Below are positions 12,601-22,139 of a stretch of 64,000 nt of DNA, in pieces. The notes beneath the pieces are model-generated. The model had not been told where the DNA came from, did not search any database, and saw only the letters and a program-made list of their open reading frames with translations. The position numbers and the translations under genes are program-made. Numbering within the stretch: position 1 is the first letter of the stretch; every line of letters starts with the position of its first letter. The DNA is taken from positions 21,601,713 to 21,665,712 of the forward strand of contig NC_092574.1 of assembly GCF_037975245.1 (NCBI RefSeq), read 5' to 3'. This DNA is from Apostichopus japonicus. Taxonomy: Eukaryota > Echinodermata > Holothuroidea > Aspidochirotida > Stichopodidae.

Positions 12601-15600
12601 TCGTACGAAAGGTTCTCCCTCAGCCCAGTATTCGGATATGTCGGGGGGGGGGGGTACGTTGTAAGGGGATCGGCGGGGAGGGGATCGTGTGGCTATCCTT
12701 ATAGCGAGCTCACGGGAATCTCCCTTTTTCACCATCGACTTTCTAAAATGTTTTAAATCACATTCTATCCTCCTAATATTTACACCATCAATAGTTGAAT
12801 TATACTTTTTAAAATTCAAACCAATGATGATATCTGCAAATATGTCAACTAAAAAAAACACTTCAGTAATAAATATCATAATGAATTAGATTTATAAAGC
12901 GCAGACTAATCCACCGATAACGGTCTCAATTCGCATCACAATATTACCCCGGTCAACGATAACTTGTCAAACATAGAGAAAATCCCTCCACATGGCAGCA
13001 GCTAAACAGCGCCTAACTGACAACTTATCTCAAATGTCCTCATTTATACACCTGGGTGAAGAGAGGCAATGGAGATAAAGTACCTAGCCCAAGGACACAA
13101 AGTAATGATCTGGCCAGACCTCGAACCTGAAAACCTTAGATCACAAGTCCACTACCTTAGCCACAACCCTCTCAGAAGTATTTGTATGGCACTTCTCAAG
13201 AGAATGGTTTTAACCTTTGGACGGATGTACTTGCGCGCTGATTGTAATAAACCGCTGATATCAATACTATGGTTCTGTCCTCGCAAGAGTGCTGGCGCTA
13301 TTCATGAACTTACGCATAGATAGTTAATAATTATGCACTTAGTCGATTCCGGCGGATTCAAAACACTTATCTCATAACTTGGTACCACAGTTGTACAGTC
13401 ATAGAATTGGATGTTTATATATGTATATAGATTAAATAAGGTAAGATATAAAATTTGGAGGGCAATAACTACTGCTCCTTGATTTGAAGAGGCTGAATAA
13501 TGGCGAAATAACCAGAAGCTTAGTACTTATATTCGCATGTATCCTATATGTCGAGTGTTCAAACTAGGAGTTTTAAAAGTTTATAAACTGAAGAAGCTTA
13601 AACGGTATGTCTTGTGAGGCAAAATGGTAGGGAAAACAATGACATCACGATGTACGAAATATATTCTCCAAAATCGATAAATATTAAAAATGTCGTCACA
13701 ATTGATGGTCGTTAGACTCTTTGGCAGATAAACAAACTTTTTATTATTATTATTATTATTACGTAATGGATCTATGAATGTGTAACTTGTTTTCAATATA
13801 CAAAATGATTGTAAATGTGAGTACCTTTTAAAAGAACGCAATGAATAAATATGTACTTAGTGTAACGTACCTTTTCAACGAACGAAATTGTAAAAGTGAA
13901 GTTGACTGTGTGTTGTGCTAAATGAAACAACATTAATGAACGAAGATAATGAAAATTTACCTTTAGGAATTCCTAAATAGTCACTGTCATAAGTTGACTG
14001 GCATTTATCTCTTAAAACCTCCTCCATCATTTGATCTGTCAGTAAGGTTGGATAAGTTTTCTGGTTTTCTGGAACATTCTTTGGTAATCTCCAAACGATG
14101 AAAGACTAAAGAAAAGATAACAAATTGCACTTGAAAATAAACTTATACATTAACCTATACATTACATAAACCATACATTATGTAACCCATACATTAACCT
14201 ATACATCAGCCTATACATTAGCATTTACATTAACCAGTATACATTAACCTATACATTAGCCTATACTTTAACCTATACATTAGCACAAAATATTAAAATC
14301 TGTTTTTTCAGAAAAGCATTATAGTTATGAAATAAAGCATTTTTTTTAAAAATAAATTTTCATTATTTGTGTCTTATAATATTCTATGCCAACAACCCAC
14401 AAAAATATAAGTCATTATCTTGATGTTGTTAAGTGAAAGTTAAAGAATGAACTTTTCTAAAGTGACAATCAATGAGATTCATACTATAGAAATTATGCAG
14501 AAGGGAGATGAAATGTTTAGGACTGAATAAATTTCTTTCATTACTGGCTTGTGAAACTTAATATTTAATATAAACCGGACGCGTATCGATGGTGGGGGAG
14601 GGGGAACGGGGGGGGGTGGGTGAGGTACACTTCTCACAAAAATGTCAAAGACTTACTAGTGCGCTCTTTTATTTTGCTTTTCTGGGAGAACGGATGATCC
14701 CAGAGTTTGAGCAATATCAATGTTATTTTGAATAATGCTTTGTATGTTCAAGTTGGTAGCCAATGAAAAGCAAATTGGTCAGTTCTTTAAAGGTCTTTTG
14801 AACACTAATACTTAATATCACATTCGTGGGTGGGGGAGAGGGATAAATCAACTACAGATTTACCCAACTACTTAGCCCGTGTAACATATAGTCACGTTTT
14901 ATCGCAAATAATTAACTGTGTATGTTGAAAATGATTTAAGCATTTTATGCGTGATAGATAATAAGCCAACATATAAAAGTGTCTGGGCGACAGAATGAAT
15001 GCATTTTATCAGTTGCTGATCAACTTTTATTTGATACAACTCAATCAATAAGGATACAGGCATAACATAAAGTTTGATCACTTTTAGTAATACATGATAG
15101 ATTTGGTAAATTTGTTTGACCGAACGAAATAGAAACTGCTTAAAATCACAGGCTTAACGGGTCTCAGAATCTTAAAAGTCGTCAGTATTCGTCCCAAATA
15201 TGCTAGAGAGTCAAATAATGGTCACTCGTGCTTCAATTTCAACACTCATTAATTACATTACTCTCAGAGTATTAATCCTCACTGAAGCATTTAATTGTCT
15301 AAGTTTAACACCACTCAATGATTGGAAGTAACTTTAACAATCATTGCATTCACACCCTCAGAGTAATATTCCTCACTGAAACATTAAATTGTCTAATTTT
15401 AACACCACTCAATGTTTGGAAGTAACTTCAAAATACAGAACCAACATCAGCAGCAGAGTATACTCTAGAAATGTTCTAGCAATTTTAAGCACGCTAAAAT
15501 ATGGCGCCAATACTGCTTGACTTTGTCTTAACAATACTGGCCCCTGTACTATAGCCCCTACAGGCTGAGTCCGGGGTATTTAAATGACAATAAAAATGAC

Positions 15601-18600
15601 ATAAAAGTAGTTGAACACATGTATACACTTAATAGTCAATTCTATAGCAATCCTAAATATTTAGATTGTTAGCGTGCTAAAATTTGCGGCCAATAGGCCT
15701 AAACTGATTACCTGTAAGGCCTGTAATCCATGTAGTAATAACGTATATGCCTATATACCATGCAATTACATCATACATTCGTGCAGGGACCAGTCAGCAG
15801 TCCACATCACAATAGAGGAAAAGACATTCTTTCAAAGCCTGGCAAATCTCTTTCTCTAAAGTTTAAACCATTGACGCAAATAAATCGATCAGGTTTTCCT
15901 TCATTATCTATCTTAATCCAATCGTCTGCAGCCTCCGCTTTGCGAAGGCTACACAGCCGAAGTTCTATTACCGACCCTGTTCTACACATGTATATATGTT
16001 TTTGTTTGTTTTTTGAACGAACCAAATATAGCGGTTTTGAGTTTTCTCATTGAAGAAACTTTTGAACCAAATATATTTCTTTTATCAGTAGTTATGTGGT
16101 AGTGACAGCAATTGTCTATGGTTTACTCAATACATGTTACACTTGACATTATACAAACGTTGCTTCAATTCACGTAGCCGTCTACGGAGAATATATATTA
16201 TATTGCCAATAAAGCCTTTATGGTTAACACGAAAGCACAAGAGAGGGTTCTTCTAGTAATGGCCAACAGAAAGTGGAAAATATAATGACATTTCCCTAAC
16301 GATTTGCCCAAAATCATCAGTCAAACACAACACAGAACCCAAAGTTAACTGACTGTCATGGCAAAAGATCCTATGCGCTGCGAGCAGGGTTCGAACCTGC
16401 GCGGGAAGATCCCATTAGATTTCAAGTCTAACGCCTTAACCACTCGGCCATCGCAGCTGTTGATAAGAAGTGGGAGCACACAATGTATATAAAATAAATG
16501 CAATGTGCCACTCACGGTACTCGTGTTGCGCTCATATTTGTATGCATTAGAAAAGTTGTTCTTTTAAAGCATGCATGGATATACAGTGTCAAAGAATAAA
16601 TGTATTTAGTGCACTTTACTTTACAGCTTATGTTATGGGACTTTTAACGTAGGAAATTAGTGTATGTTATGGGAATTTCTACAATAGTTGATGTATGTTT
16701 CGTAACAGAATACTGCGTGTTGTGGATATATGGTAAGTGTGTAACACGTCCGTGCATAGCGCTATATAGGATTTATAAACGGCAACCAGTCGAGTAAAGG
16801 TGAGTAATCCAAATCCAGAAACCAAGGGCCAGAGGCGAATGGAGGATTTCGATCTCAGAGGAGGGGGTGGCCATTAGGTCATTTGGAGGCGACTCCCATA
16901 AGTAACGAGGGCGACGCCATTATGCTGTAGATGCTATCAGTTATTACGGGAAAGGAAAAGACAACCGGAGATCAACTTGGGGACCGGGGGTTACGGGAAC
17001 TGCATGATGAGAGTTGGAACCGTTGACAGACCCAAGAAAAGGCGGATAAGAGGGGAAAACCGCGAGGATGTGCAGTGGCGTCGCCAGACATTTCAATCTT
17101 GGGGGGGGGGGGGGGCACATCACTTAATTAGGGGCACAATTTTTGTTGTTGTGAATGCCGTCCTGTGGGAGGGGTCTATAAGGGGAGGGGTTTTTGATTA
17201 TTTAAGGGTCCTAAGATGCAATCTGGTGCTATATTTTGCAACTTGAAGTAACTTTATGTTCAAGAATTTCGGGCTTAGTCTGTCTGATCTCTATAACTGA
17301 GGCAGATAATTTTTTGTTTGAGTATTTCTTTTAACACTACAAATCGCATCTAGAGGGGGGGGGGGACCTGCAGGGTCACGATTTTTTTGGGAGGGCACCT
17401 GCCCAACCCCCCCCCCCCCAGGCGTATCCCCTGGCGGCGCCACTGAGGATGTGAGGACCGGTAACGTCGACGGCATCTAAATAGGATGGACAGATATGTA
17501 CGTGTATTTCCTAATTACTGGAGAAGGCCGGGAAAGGGAATTCTAGCTGTTATAACAAATCTATAGTTGGCGAATAAGGCACGGCCGCGTGCCTTATTCC
17601 CGGGGTCCTCCCCTGCAGAAATTTGTTAACGGCAAATGTAGCATTCTGAGCAATGTTTTACTAATGTACATGCCTACAAGGGTGGGGGATTGAATTAGGA
17701 TAGGTGTATAGTCGCTGGAAGAGGATTAGCAGGGGAAGGGATCGGGAGTGGGAATTAAAGGGGGAAATTAACATTTTAGAAATGTTACAAACACCGTCGA
17801 AATTACGAAGTAAAGCGTACGTTGCAATTTGACATGAAACGTCGCAATCCATAGTTTAGATTAAATGCAGTAATTCCTAAATAAAACGTAAATATTTCTA
17901 GATAAAACGATTAAATTTGGACATAAAATTAAAGTAGGCCTATAATGAACTTATGGTAAAAAAAAAATTCTCAGATGAAACCGCTAATTACGAGATAAAA
18001 TGTCAACATTTTGAGAAATGTTATAAGTCATCCAAAATGTTTACAAGCATCGTCAAAATTTTAGGTTAGAAACATAAATCGAGAAAATGTCGAATTTTGT
18101 TGAAACTTTGAGACAAAAAACATATACATTCCGAGAAAAATGTCAACTTCTCGAGATAAAAACATCGAAATTTTGACATAAAACATCATCAATTAGAGAT
18201 CGATGCATGGATTAAATGTTGTGATAAAACTAGCTGTTTAAAATACTACGGTAAATGGAAACTGCACAAGAAACCAGAATAACTTAATCGATCCTTTTCA
18301 TTTATGTAATATATAGTCCTACATTGTATACAACACGACCAGTGTGGTCGATCGAGTTTGACGAAAATCTGGCCGCATAGGTTAACGCAAGCAGAAAGCC
18401 GGCCGTGCTCAATATTTATTCAAATTTAAACTTAAACAATAAACTTACGGTAATGGTGAATATGATGATCTGATCTCGAGAAAGCAGAAATTATACATTT
18501 TTAGGGCTAGGTTTACCTCCTTAGATGATAAAAGTAGTACCGGTATAATTATATGCGTAATCGTACATCATTTTACATATACTCAGACAGTATACATCAT

Positions 18601-21600
18601 ACTAATTCCTACCGGCCGACGAACGGGGCGACAATCATTCTACATAGACGTTTCCAACAGATGATTACCCTCAAAACGTCATGATTTTCCAGACAAACCA
18701 CAAAATATTCGTCACTTTGGCTCGACGGAGTGGGGGGGGGGTTGAGGGGTGTGGCACCCCTCATCTTCCCCATAATGACACCCCAGTACATGACACACGT
18801 TTGCTTCAAGATGACTTATGGTTTAAACCAGGGTTTCCCTAACTTTATCCCCCACGAACCCCCTGTTGATGTCAGAGTTGTCCACGAACCCCCAACTTTT
18901 CGAGACACGATCTGAGTCATTATTATACCATAATACGCATAACAGTGCTTCGTAAAAGATCAAGTTCATAGTGTTCATTGTAATGAAAAAAAACAGAAGA
19001 GTTTGTTGATAGGTACGACTTTTGTACATTACTAAATTATATGATATATCAGATTTTAGTTCAACAAAAAGTATACTCTAGTTTTGACTTTCAGAAACGT
19101 CTCACGAACCCCATGGACTCACGCACCCCCTGGGGGTTCATGCACCCCAGTTAGGGAACCCCCGGTTTAAACCGTGATAACTTAATTCAGTTACCAATAT
19201 CTCGAGCACGTCATGCATAGGAGCTGAATGCAAATATCACCAGGATATGCTTATAGGATATGTTGCTTTATCATCATAGGTAAAAATAATAAATTTTCTT
19301 CTTGACTATCCAATTCACCATATTAGTAACCATAAAACATCCAAACAATACTGGTAATGATATAAAATGTTTTGTATCCGTACCTTAAAAGGATGTGGGT
19401 TATTCCTTCTCTGTCCCGATGCTGTCCCTGATCGTATTGTGTCTGGTCGACAGTATCCTTTATTATAATATTCACTACGATAGGTCGGTGAGCCCACCTG
19501 ATCTGTAGGTCCATGATTAGCTCGGTAAGCAGCGTCAGTGGTACTCGGTCTGATGAAAATATATAAGAAATAATGTATACATCTGTCTATATATGTCATC
19601 AGTCTCTGAATGTGAGTTGTCTTATATTTTAAGCCAGTGACACCGCTGCCATTTAAGGGTACCATACTAAAATTAGAGTATTTATGTACAGCCGTCTGAG
19701 GTTAACCTATGTCAAGATATAGTTCTAAATGGACCTACTGAAATGACTTGTTTTACTTGGGTGGGGGGGGGGTGCCACCCGGGTGGGTTGAGGGGTATTT
19801 GTGCAGCCATCATTCATTATTTCTTATGCTTGAAAATGGTGATCATTGCTTGGATTTAGTTGAAGCGGATGGAATGAACTACTGATGACCTAAATATCAG
19901 GAGGATTGATTGAAGTTGATTTAAGACGGTTTAGAAGTTAAAGTGGATAAAACTGGATCAGGAGCTTGCGGATGGATTGGGGAGTACTTTATATATGTGA
20001 TAAACTTTCAACTCTTTTAGCTCAAATTCCAAACAGTCATAGTGGGAATGAACCATGATAGTCGAAGCCATCGAGACAACTTGAGAAAGCGTTCGTTCTA
20101 AGAAAGGAAAAGCATATTTCACATTAAATATTTTTCCGGTTTTTTTTTTCTTTCGAAAGTCCAGATGAGGTCAATTTGAATGAACCATGATGGTCGAAGA
20201 CATCGAAAAAACTTGAGAACGCGTGCGTGCTAAGAAAGGAAAATCATATTTCAATATAGCCTAAATATTGTTCATGTTTTGTTTTGTTTCAAAGAGAGAT
20301 TTTCTTACTTCTTTTTGAACAGGAGGTATTTGAATAGATTTAAAATAAGGAACTGTTGAATCTCTTACCTGGCAGTACCAGATAATTTATCTGGTATTTT
20401 ACCGGGAAAGTCACGTCTATAAGTAGTTACCGTTCTCTTTACCTCTCGTTCGGATCCCGGCGTATGGGGACGACCTACAGAAATGTCACACATAAAAATA
20501 ATGAAAAAAAGGAGAGATAACGTGTTGTATATACACCCTCGAATTTCGAAGGCGACCTAAAATGTTACAGAGGATGTATAGCATTTATATACACCCTTGA
20601 ATTTCTGGGGAGGGGGCGACCTAAATCCTGGAAATAGGAAGTAAAGAAACCAATGCACACGACTTGCTGTTAACGTTAAGTGCGGTAAGTAATATATTGT
20701 TAGAATTTAACTATATCTGTTTTGTATTCTTTGTGTATTTATTTGTGCATTCTGTTTTTTTTTTGTGCAATTCAAACTACAAATGCTAGATAGCTTATAA
20801 AACGGTATTTACTCCTTAAAAACTACTTCACACGCGCCAAAAAAAATGTATAGTGTAAGATTCAGTTAGTATGATATAGCATTCATATATATGCCTATAA
20901 CTGTTCTATAACACTTAATGGAATATTGCCTTATATAAGTATAACAAACAAATATATTTTGAAATTTACTCACGATTTGAGTGTCCTAAGGATGCCATTG
21001 CTGTACGAGGCCGTTGAAATCTCGTCTTCGGTGTGATTGGGGGTGAAGGGGTCGCTTCTTTAGCAAGCTGCTCGCCTGGGGACAGAGTCGATATTAACTG
21101 CAAGCATTTACGACGATCCTCCGAATTCGCGTGAGCGTAAAATTCTCTCAGATCGTTAGCGAAATCTTTTGTAAGGATGTTTTCTCCGAGCTGTATAGAT
21201 GAAAACGTACGATAATGATATGTATCCTAATAATGTTTTCTTTTCTTTCTGTTTGTCTTTCTTTGGAAATATATAAAAACGCATGAAAAGTGGTGGGCGG
21301 GGGGCAGCAATAAGATGTCATCAATGTAAAGAGAGATTAAGTACATAGAATGTGTGTGGTGAGGTTGTAGTAATGCGAAGTCAATTTGTGTGTATTTCTG
21401 TAGAAGTAGACATGCGGGACGATTACCCAAATTTGGGTTTAAAACTAACTGCGCAGAACGCGGGCAATATTGATCCACTCTCTTTATCTTAGTTTGGTCT
21501 CAACCAAAACGTTCTGCAAAAGTTGGGACTAAATATAAGCCTATAATGATGATTCGATATAAAGTGGATTTCCGTGAACAAAAGAACACATTTCCCTCAT

Positions 21601-22129
21601 ATACGGTACAGGCCTATGTTCCTGCACAAAAAACATTGACTTTGGATATTTCCTATAGAGAAGATTTGGATAACTGGGTGGTTAATAGTCAAGTAAATCA
21701 TCGAAATCATGTTACTTAAACACTAACTTATGCTACCGTCACCCTCCAAACATTCCATTGTAGAAAAAGGCATCTAGCTTGTGATCTAAGTTTGCCCTTG
21801 TCGGAAAATATTTGAAAGGTGAACACTCACTGTGTTACAGTTTAGCATAGGCAGTTATAAACAATTGCTTGTACTAATTAATATTCTTACTACGTTAAGT
21901 TGGCAGATTTGCAAAGATTATGCAAATGTTTCATTATTCCAATACCGAAACGTTCCCAACTATAATTAAGACCGCACACACATATACGTATACTGTGTGC
22001 TAACAAAGGCTCAACAAAAGTAAAGGTTAGGCCTGTACTCACCGTGGTCTCATATTCTGTTCGAGGCTGTAGTTCCTGTGTGCTTGCTGGCCGGAGTCCT
22101 CCTTTGCGAACGATTTTGGGTTTATTCAT
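6500..22129 (-). CDS. TEX26-like (testis/ciliary) protein gene, six exons, 3' end open
   Basis: I assembled six exons, in transcript order 22043-22129, 20974-21190, 20369-20474, 19384-19549, 13961-14105 and 6500-6652. Each has AG and GT borders and all five junction phases match (0, 1, 2, 0, 1), giving 291 codons with no stop. The protein starts MNKPKIVRKGG. It carries short T-T-Y/Y-R type segments (TVTTYRRDFPGK; PTYRSEYYNKGY), a FIVWRLPKN stretch, a block ending QSTYDSDYLGIPK, and a C-terminal LTTYDHFF...MRELQAAF...YVRSADEK. Spacing and length resemble TEX26, whose human form is about 290 residues as I recall it; such segments are common in axonemal microtubule proteins. The name is tentative and rests on memory of the family. 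The last exon is uncertain (see 4535 and 2138-3104). Introns hold a tRNA gene on the same strand and several transposons. Confidence 0.7.
7386..7530 (+). repeat. polypurine GGGGAGAGGA minisatellite
   Basis: About 145 bases of pure G/A made of GGGGGAGAGGA-type units of varying length. The purine strand is the plus strand. Open frames on both strands through it are composition artefacts (RGEE and SPLLP repeats). Confidence 0.95.
8098..8640. repeat. 212-bp satellite-like tandem repeat, about 2.6 copies
   Basis: Three units begin near 8101, 8311 and 8525. Each contains GTTATTTCGTCACACTGGA, then TTCAGTATG, a shared CAAAATACATATATCCTAGC and AATTAAATTTACTCTTT. Copies differ by substitutions and small indels. 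The last copy is truncated and ends in a short TA run. Confidence 0.85.
9554..9922 (+). mobile_element. TTAA-flanked non-autonomous DNA element, copy 1
   Basis: TTAA at 9554-9557 and 9919-9922 flanks a 361-bp element. The left end AGGCATTGAAGACTCGC is inverted at the right end as GCGAGTCTTCACGCCCTTT. The interior matches a second copy at 55216-55573 over its whole length (for example CGCCCCAAACC, GGTATTGACCGTAGCTGC, CACCTCATTCGAAACTAGGT). TTAA duplications are known for piggyBac and Kolobok transposons; no transposase is encoded. The superfamily is not decided by what I can see. Confidence 0.75.
10496..10529. repeat. short hairpin
   Basis: CATGGAGGTAAAA is followed after a short loop by TTTTACCTCCATG. 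The stem is about 16 bp if one extra A is bulged. No following T-run or gene context suggests a function. Confidence 0.7.
10958..11338 (+). mobile_element. hAT-like non-autonomous element with 8-bp duplication
   Basis: The 381-bp element has inverted ends CAATGGCGTAGGAAGG (left) and CAAGGGCGTAGGAACC (right, minus strand). It is flanked by the exact 8-bp duplication AGACTCGG at 10950-10957 and 11339-11346. Eight-base duplications and CA-G-GGCG ends are typical of hAT elements. The interior has long G-runs and two AGATGCAATTTGGTGC segments, one of which recurs in the element at 17073. No transposase is present. Confidence 0.85.
11874..12231 (+). mobile_element. hAT-like MITE with internal hairpin
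   Basis: The 358-bp element has ends CAGGGGCGTCGGA (left) and the same 13 bases inverted on the right. Direct TGCAT copies flank it at 11869-11873 and 12232-12236, so only 5 bases of duplication are clear. An internal perfect hairpin (GCTACGCGCCA, loop ACCATGG, TGGCGCGTAGC) lies near 12109-12137. The end sequence is hAT-like but the duplication is short for hAT. Confidence 0.7.
12875..13170 (-). mobile_element. decayed tRNA-derived SINE
   Basis: Read on the minus strand, a tRNA-like head near 13170 contains a degraded B-box-like CAGGTTCGAGGTCTGG and CTTTGTGTCCTTGGGCTAGG. The far end reads GCGCTTTATAAATCTAATTC, the tail type shared by many tRNA-SINEs and CR1/L2 LINEs. The similar tail at 33028-33122 supports this. 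Confidence 0.5.
13741..13760. repeat. (TTA)n microsatellite
   Basis: About seven TTA/ATT units. Confidence 0.95.
13961..14105 (-). CDS. TEX26-like gene, exon 5
   Basis: Acceptor TTTAG|TCTTTC and donor CCTAAAG|GTAAAT. It encodes SFIVWRLPKNVPENQKTYP and then LLTDQMMEEVLRDKCQSTY to LGIPK. It enters in phase 0 and leaves in phase 1. Confidence 0.8.
14145..14286. repeat. degenerate 12-bp tandem repeat
   Basis: Roughly ten diverged copies of CTATACATTAAC/CTATACATTAGC lie just upstream (minus-strand sense) of exon 5. Confidence 0.85.
15263..15435. repeat. 94-bp tandem duplication
   Basis: CTCAGAGTATTAATCCTCACTG begins at 15263 and recurs in slightly changed form at 15357. Both copies share TTTAACACCACTCAATG and TTGGAAGTAACTT. 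Confidence 0.85.
16376..16457 (-). tRNA. tRNA-Ser (anticodon TGA)
   Basis: An 82-nt cloverleaf reads on the minus strand. The acceptor stem GCTGCGA pairs perfectly with TCGCAGC, followed by discriminator G. The A-box lies in TGGCCGAGTGG and the B-box is GGTTCGAACCC. The anticodon stem TTAGA/TCTAA holds loop CTTGAAA, so the anticodon is TGA (16422-16424). A GGGA/TCCC variable arm is the long arm expected of tRNA-Ser. A TTTT terminator lies ten bases downstream (AAAA on plus at 16363-16366). The full pairing argues for a working gene, not a SINE head. It sits inside intron 4 of the TEX26-like gene on the same strand. Confidence 0.95.
17073..17445 (+). mobile_element. hAT-like non-autonomous element with 8-bp duplication
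   Basis: The 373-bp element has inverted ends CAGTGGCGTCGCCA (left) and CAGTGGCGCCGCCA (right, minus strand), one mismatch. The exact duplication AGGATGTG sits at 17065-17072 and 17446-17453. The interior contains GGGAGGGGTCTA...AAGGGGAGGGG and AGATGCAATCTGGTGC, which are shared with the element at 10958, so both belong to one family. G- and C-runs of 10 or more lie near both ends. Confidence 0.9.
17870..18200. repeat. degenerate AT-rich repeat of GAGATAAAA/TCGAAATTTT units
   Basis: About ten loosely spaced units of the form GAGATAAAA-TGTC-AAATTTT, none exact. The same word set, inverted, fills the small element at 62947-63072. Confidence 0.6.
18829..19164 (+). mobile_element. hAT-like MITE with palindromic duplication GTTTAAAC
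   Basis: The 336-bp element has ends CAGGGTTTCCCTAACT (left) and CGGGGGTTCCCTAACT (right, minus strand), 14 of 16 matching. The exact 8-bp GTTTAAAC flanks it at 18821-18828 and 19165-19172. The subterminal parts contain repeated CACGAACCCCC words. No coding capacity is seen. Confidence 0.85.
19384..19549 (-). CDS. TEX26-like gene, exon 4
   Basis: Acceptor TTTTCATCAG|ACCGAG and donor TTTAAG|GTACGG. It encodes PSTTDAAYRANHGPTDQVGS, then PTYRSEYYNKGYCRPDTIRS to NNPHPFK. It enters with one base and leaves in phase 0. Confidence 0.8.
20046..20270. repeat. 133-bp tandem duplication
   Basis: GAATGAACCATGATAGTCGAAG at 20046 recurs with few changes at 20179. Both are followed by CTAAGAAAGGAAAA.CATATTTCA. 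Confidence 0.8.
20369..20474 (-). CDS. TEX26-like gene, exon 3
   Basis: Acceptor TTTCTGTAG|GTCGTC and donor GCCAG|GTAAGA. It encodes RPHTPGSEREVKRTVTTY and RRDFPGKIPDKLSGTA. It enters with two bases and leaves with two. Confidence 0.85.
20532..20627. repeat. 63-bp direct duplication
   Basis: ATACACCCTCGAATTTCGAAG...GGCGACCTAAA at 20532 recurs as ATACACCCTTGAATTTCTGG...GGCGACCTAAA. Confidence 0.7.
20974..21190 (-). CDS. TEX26-like gene, exon 2
   Basis: Acceptor CTATACAG|CTCGGA and donor AATC|GTGAGT. It encodes LGENILTKDFANDLREFY, a helix-like stretch, then a Pro/Thr-rich segment (ATPSPPITPKTRFQRPRT). It enters in phase 0 and leaves in phase 1. Confidence 0.85.
22043..22129 (-). CDS. TEX26-like gene, exon 1 with start codon
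   Basis: The ATG at 22129 has A at -3 (ATAATG). It opens MNKPKIVRKGGLRPASTQEL and ends ETT at donor ACG|GTGAGT in phase 0. It is the first ATG after an in-frame stop upstream. Confidence 0.75.
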
Positions 22130-22139
22130 TATATTTCCT

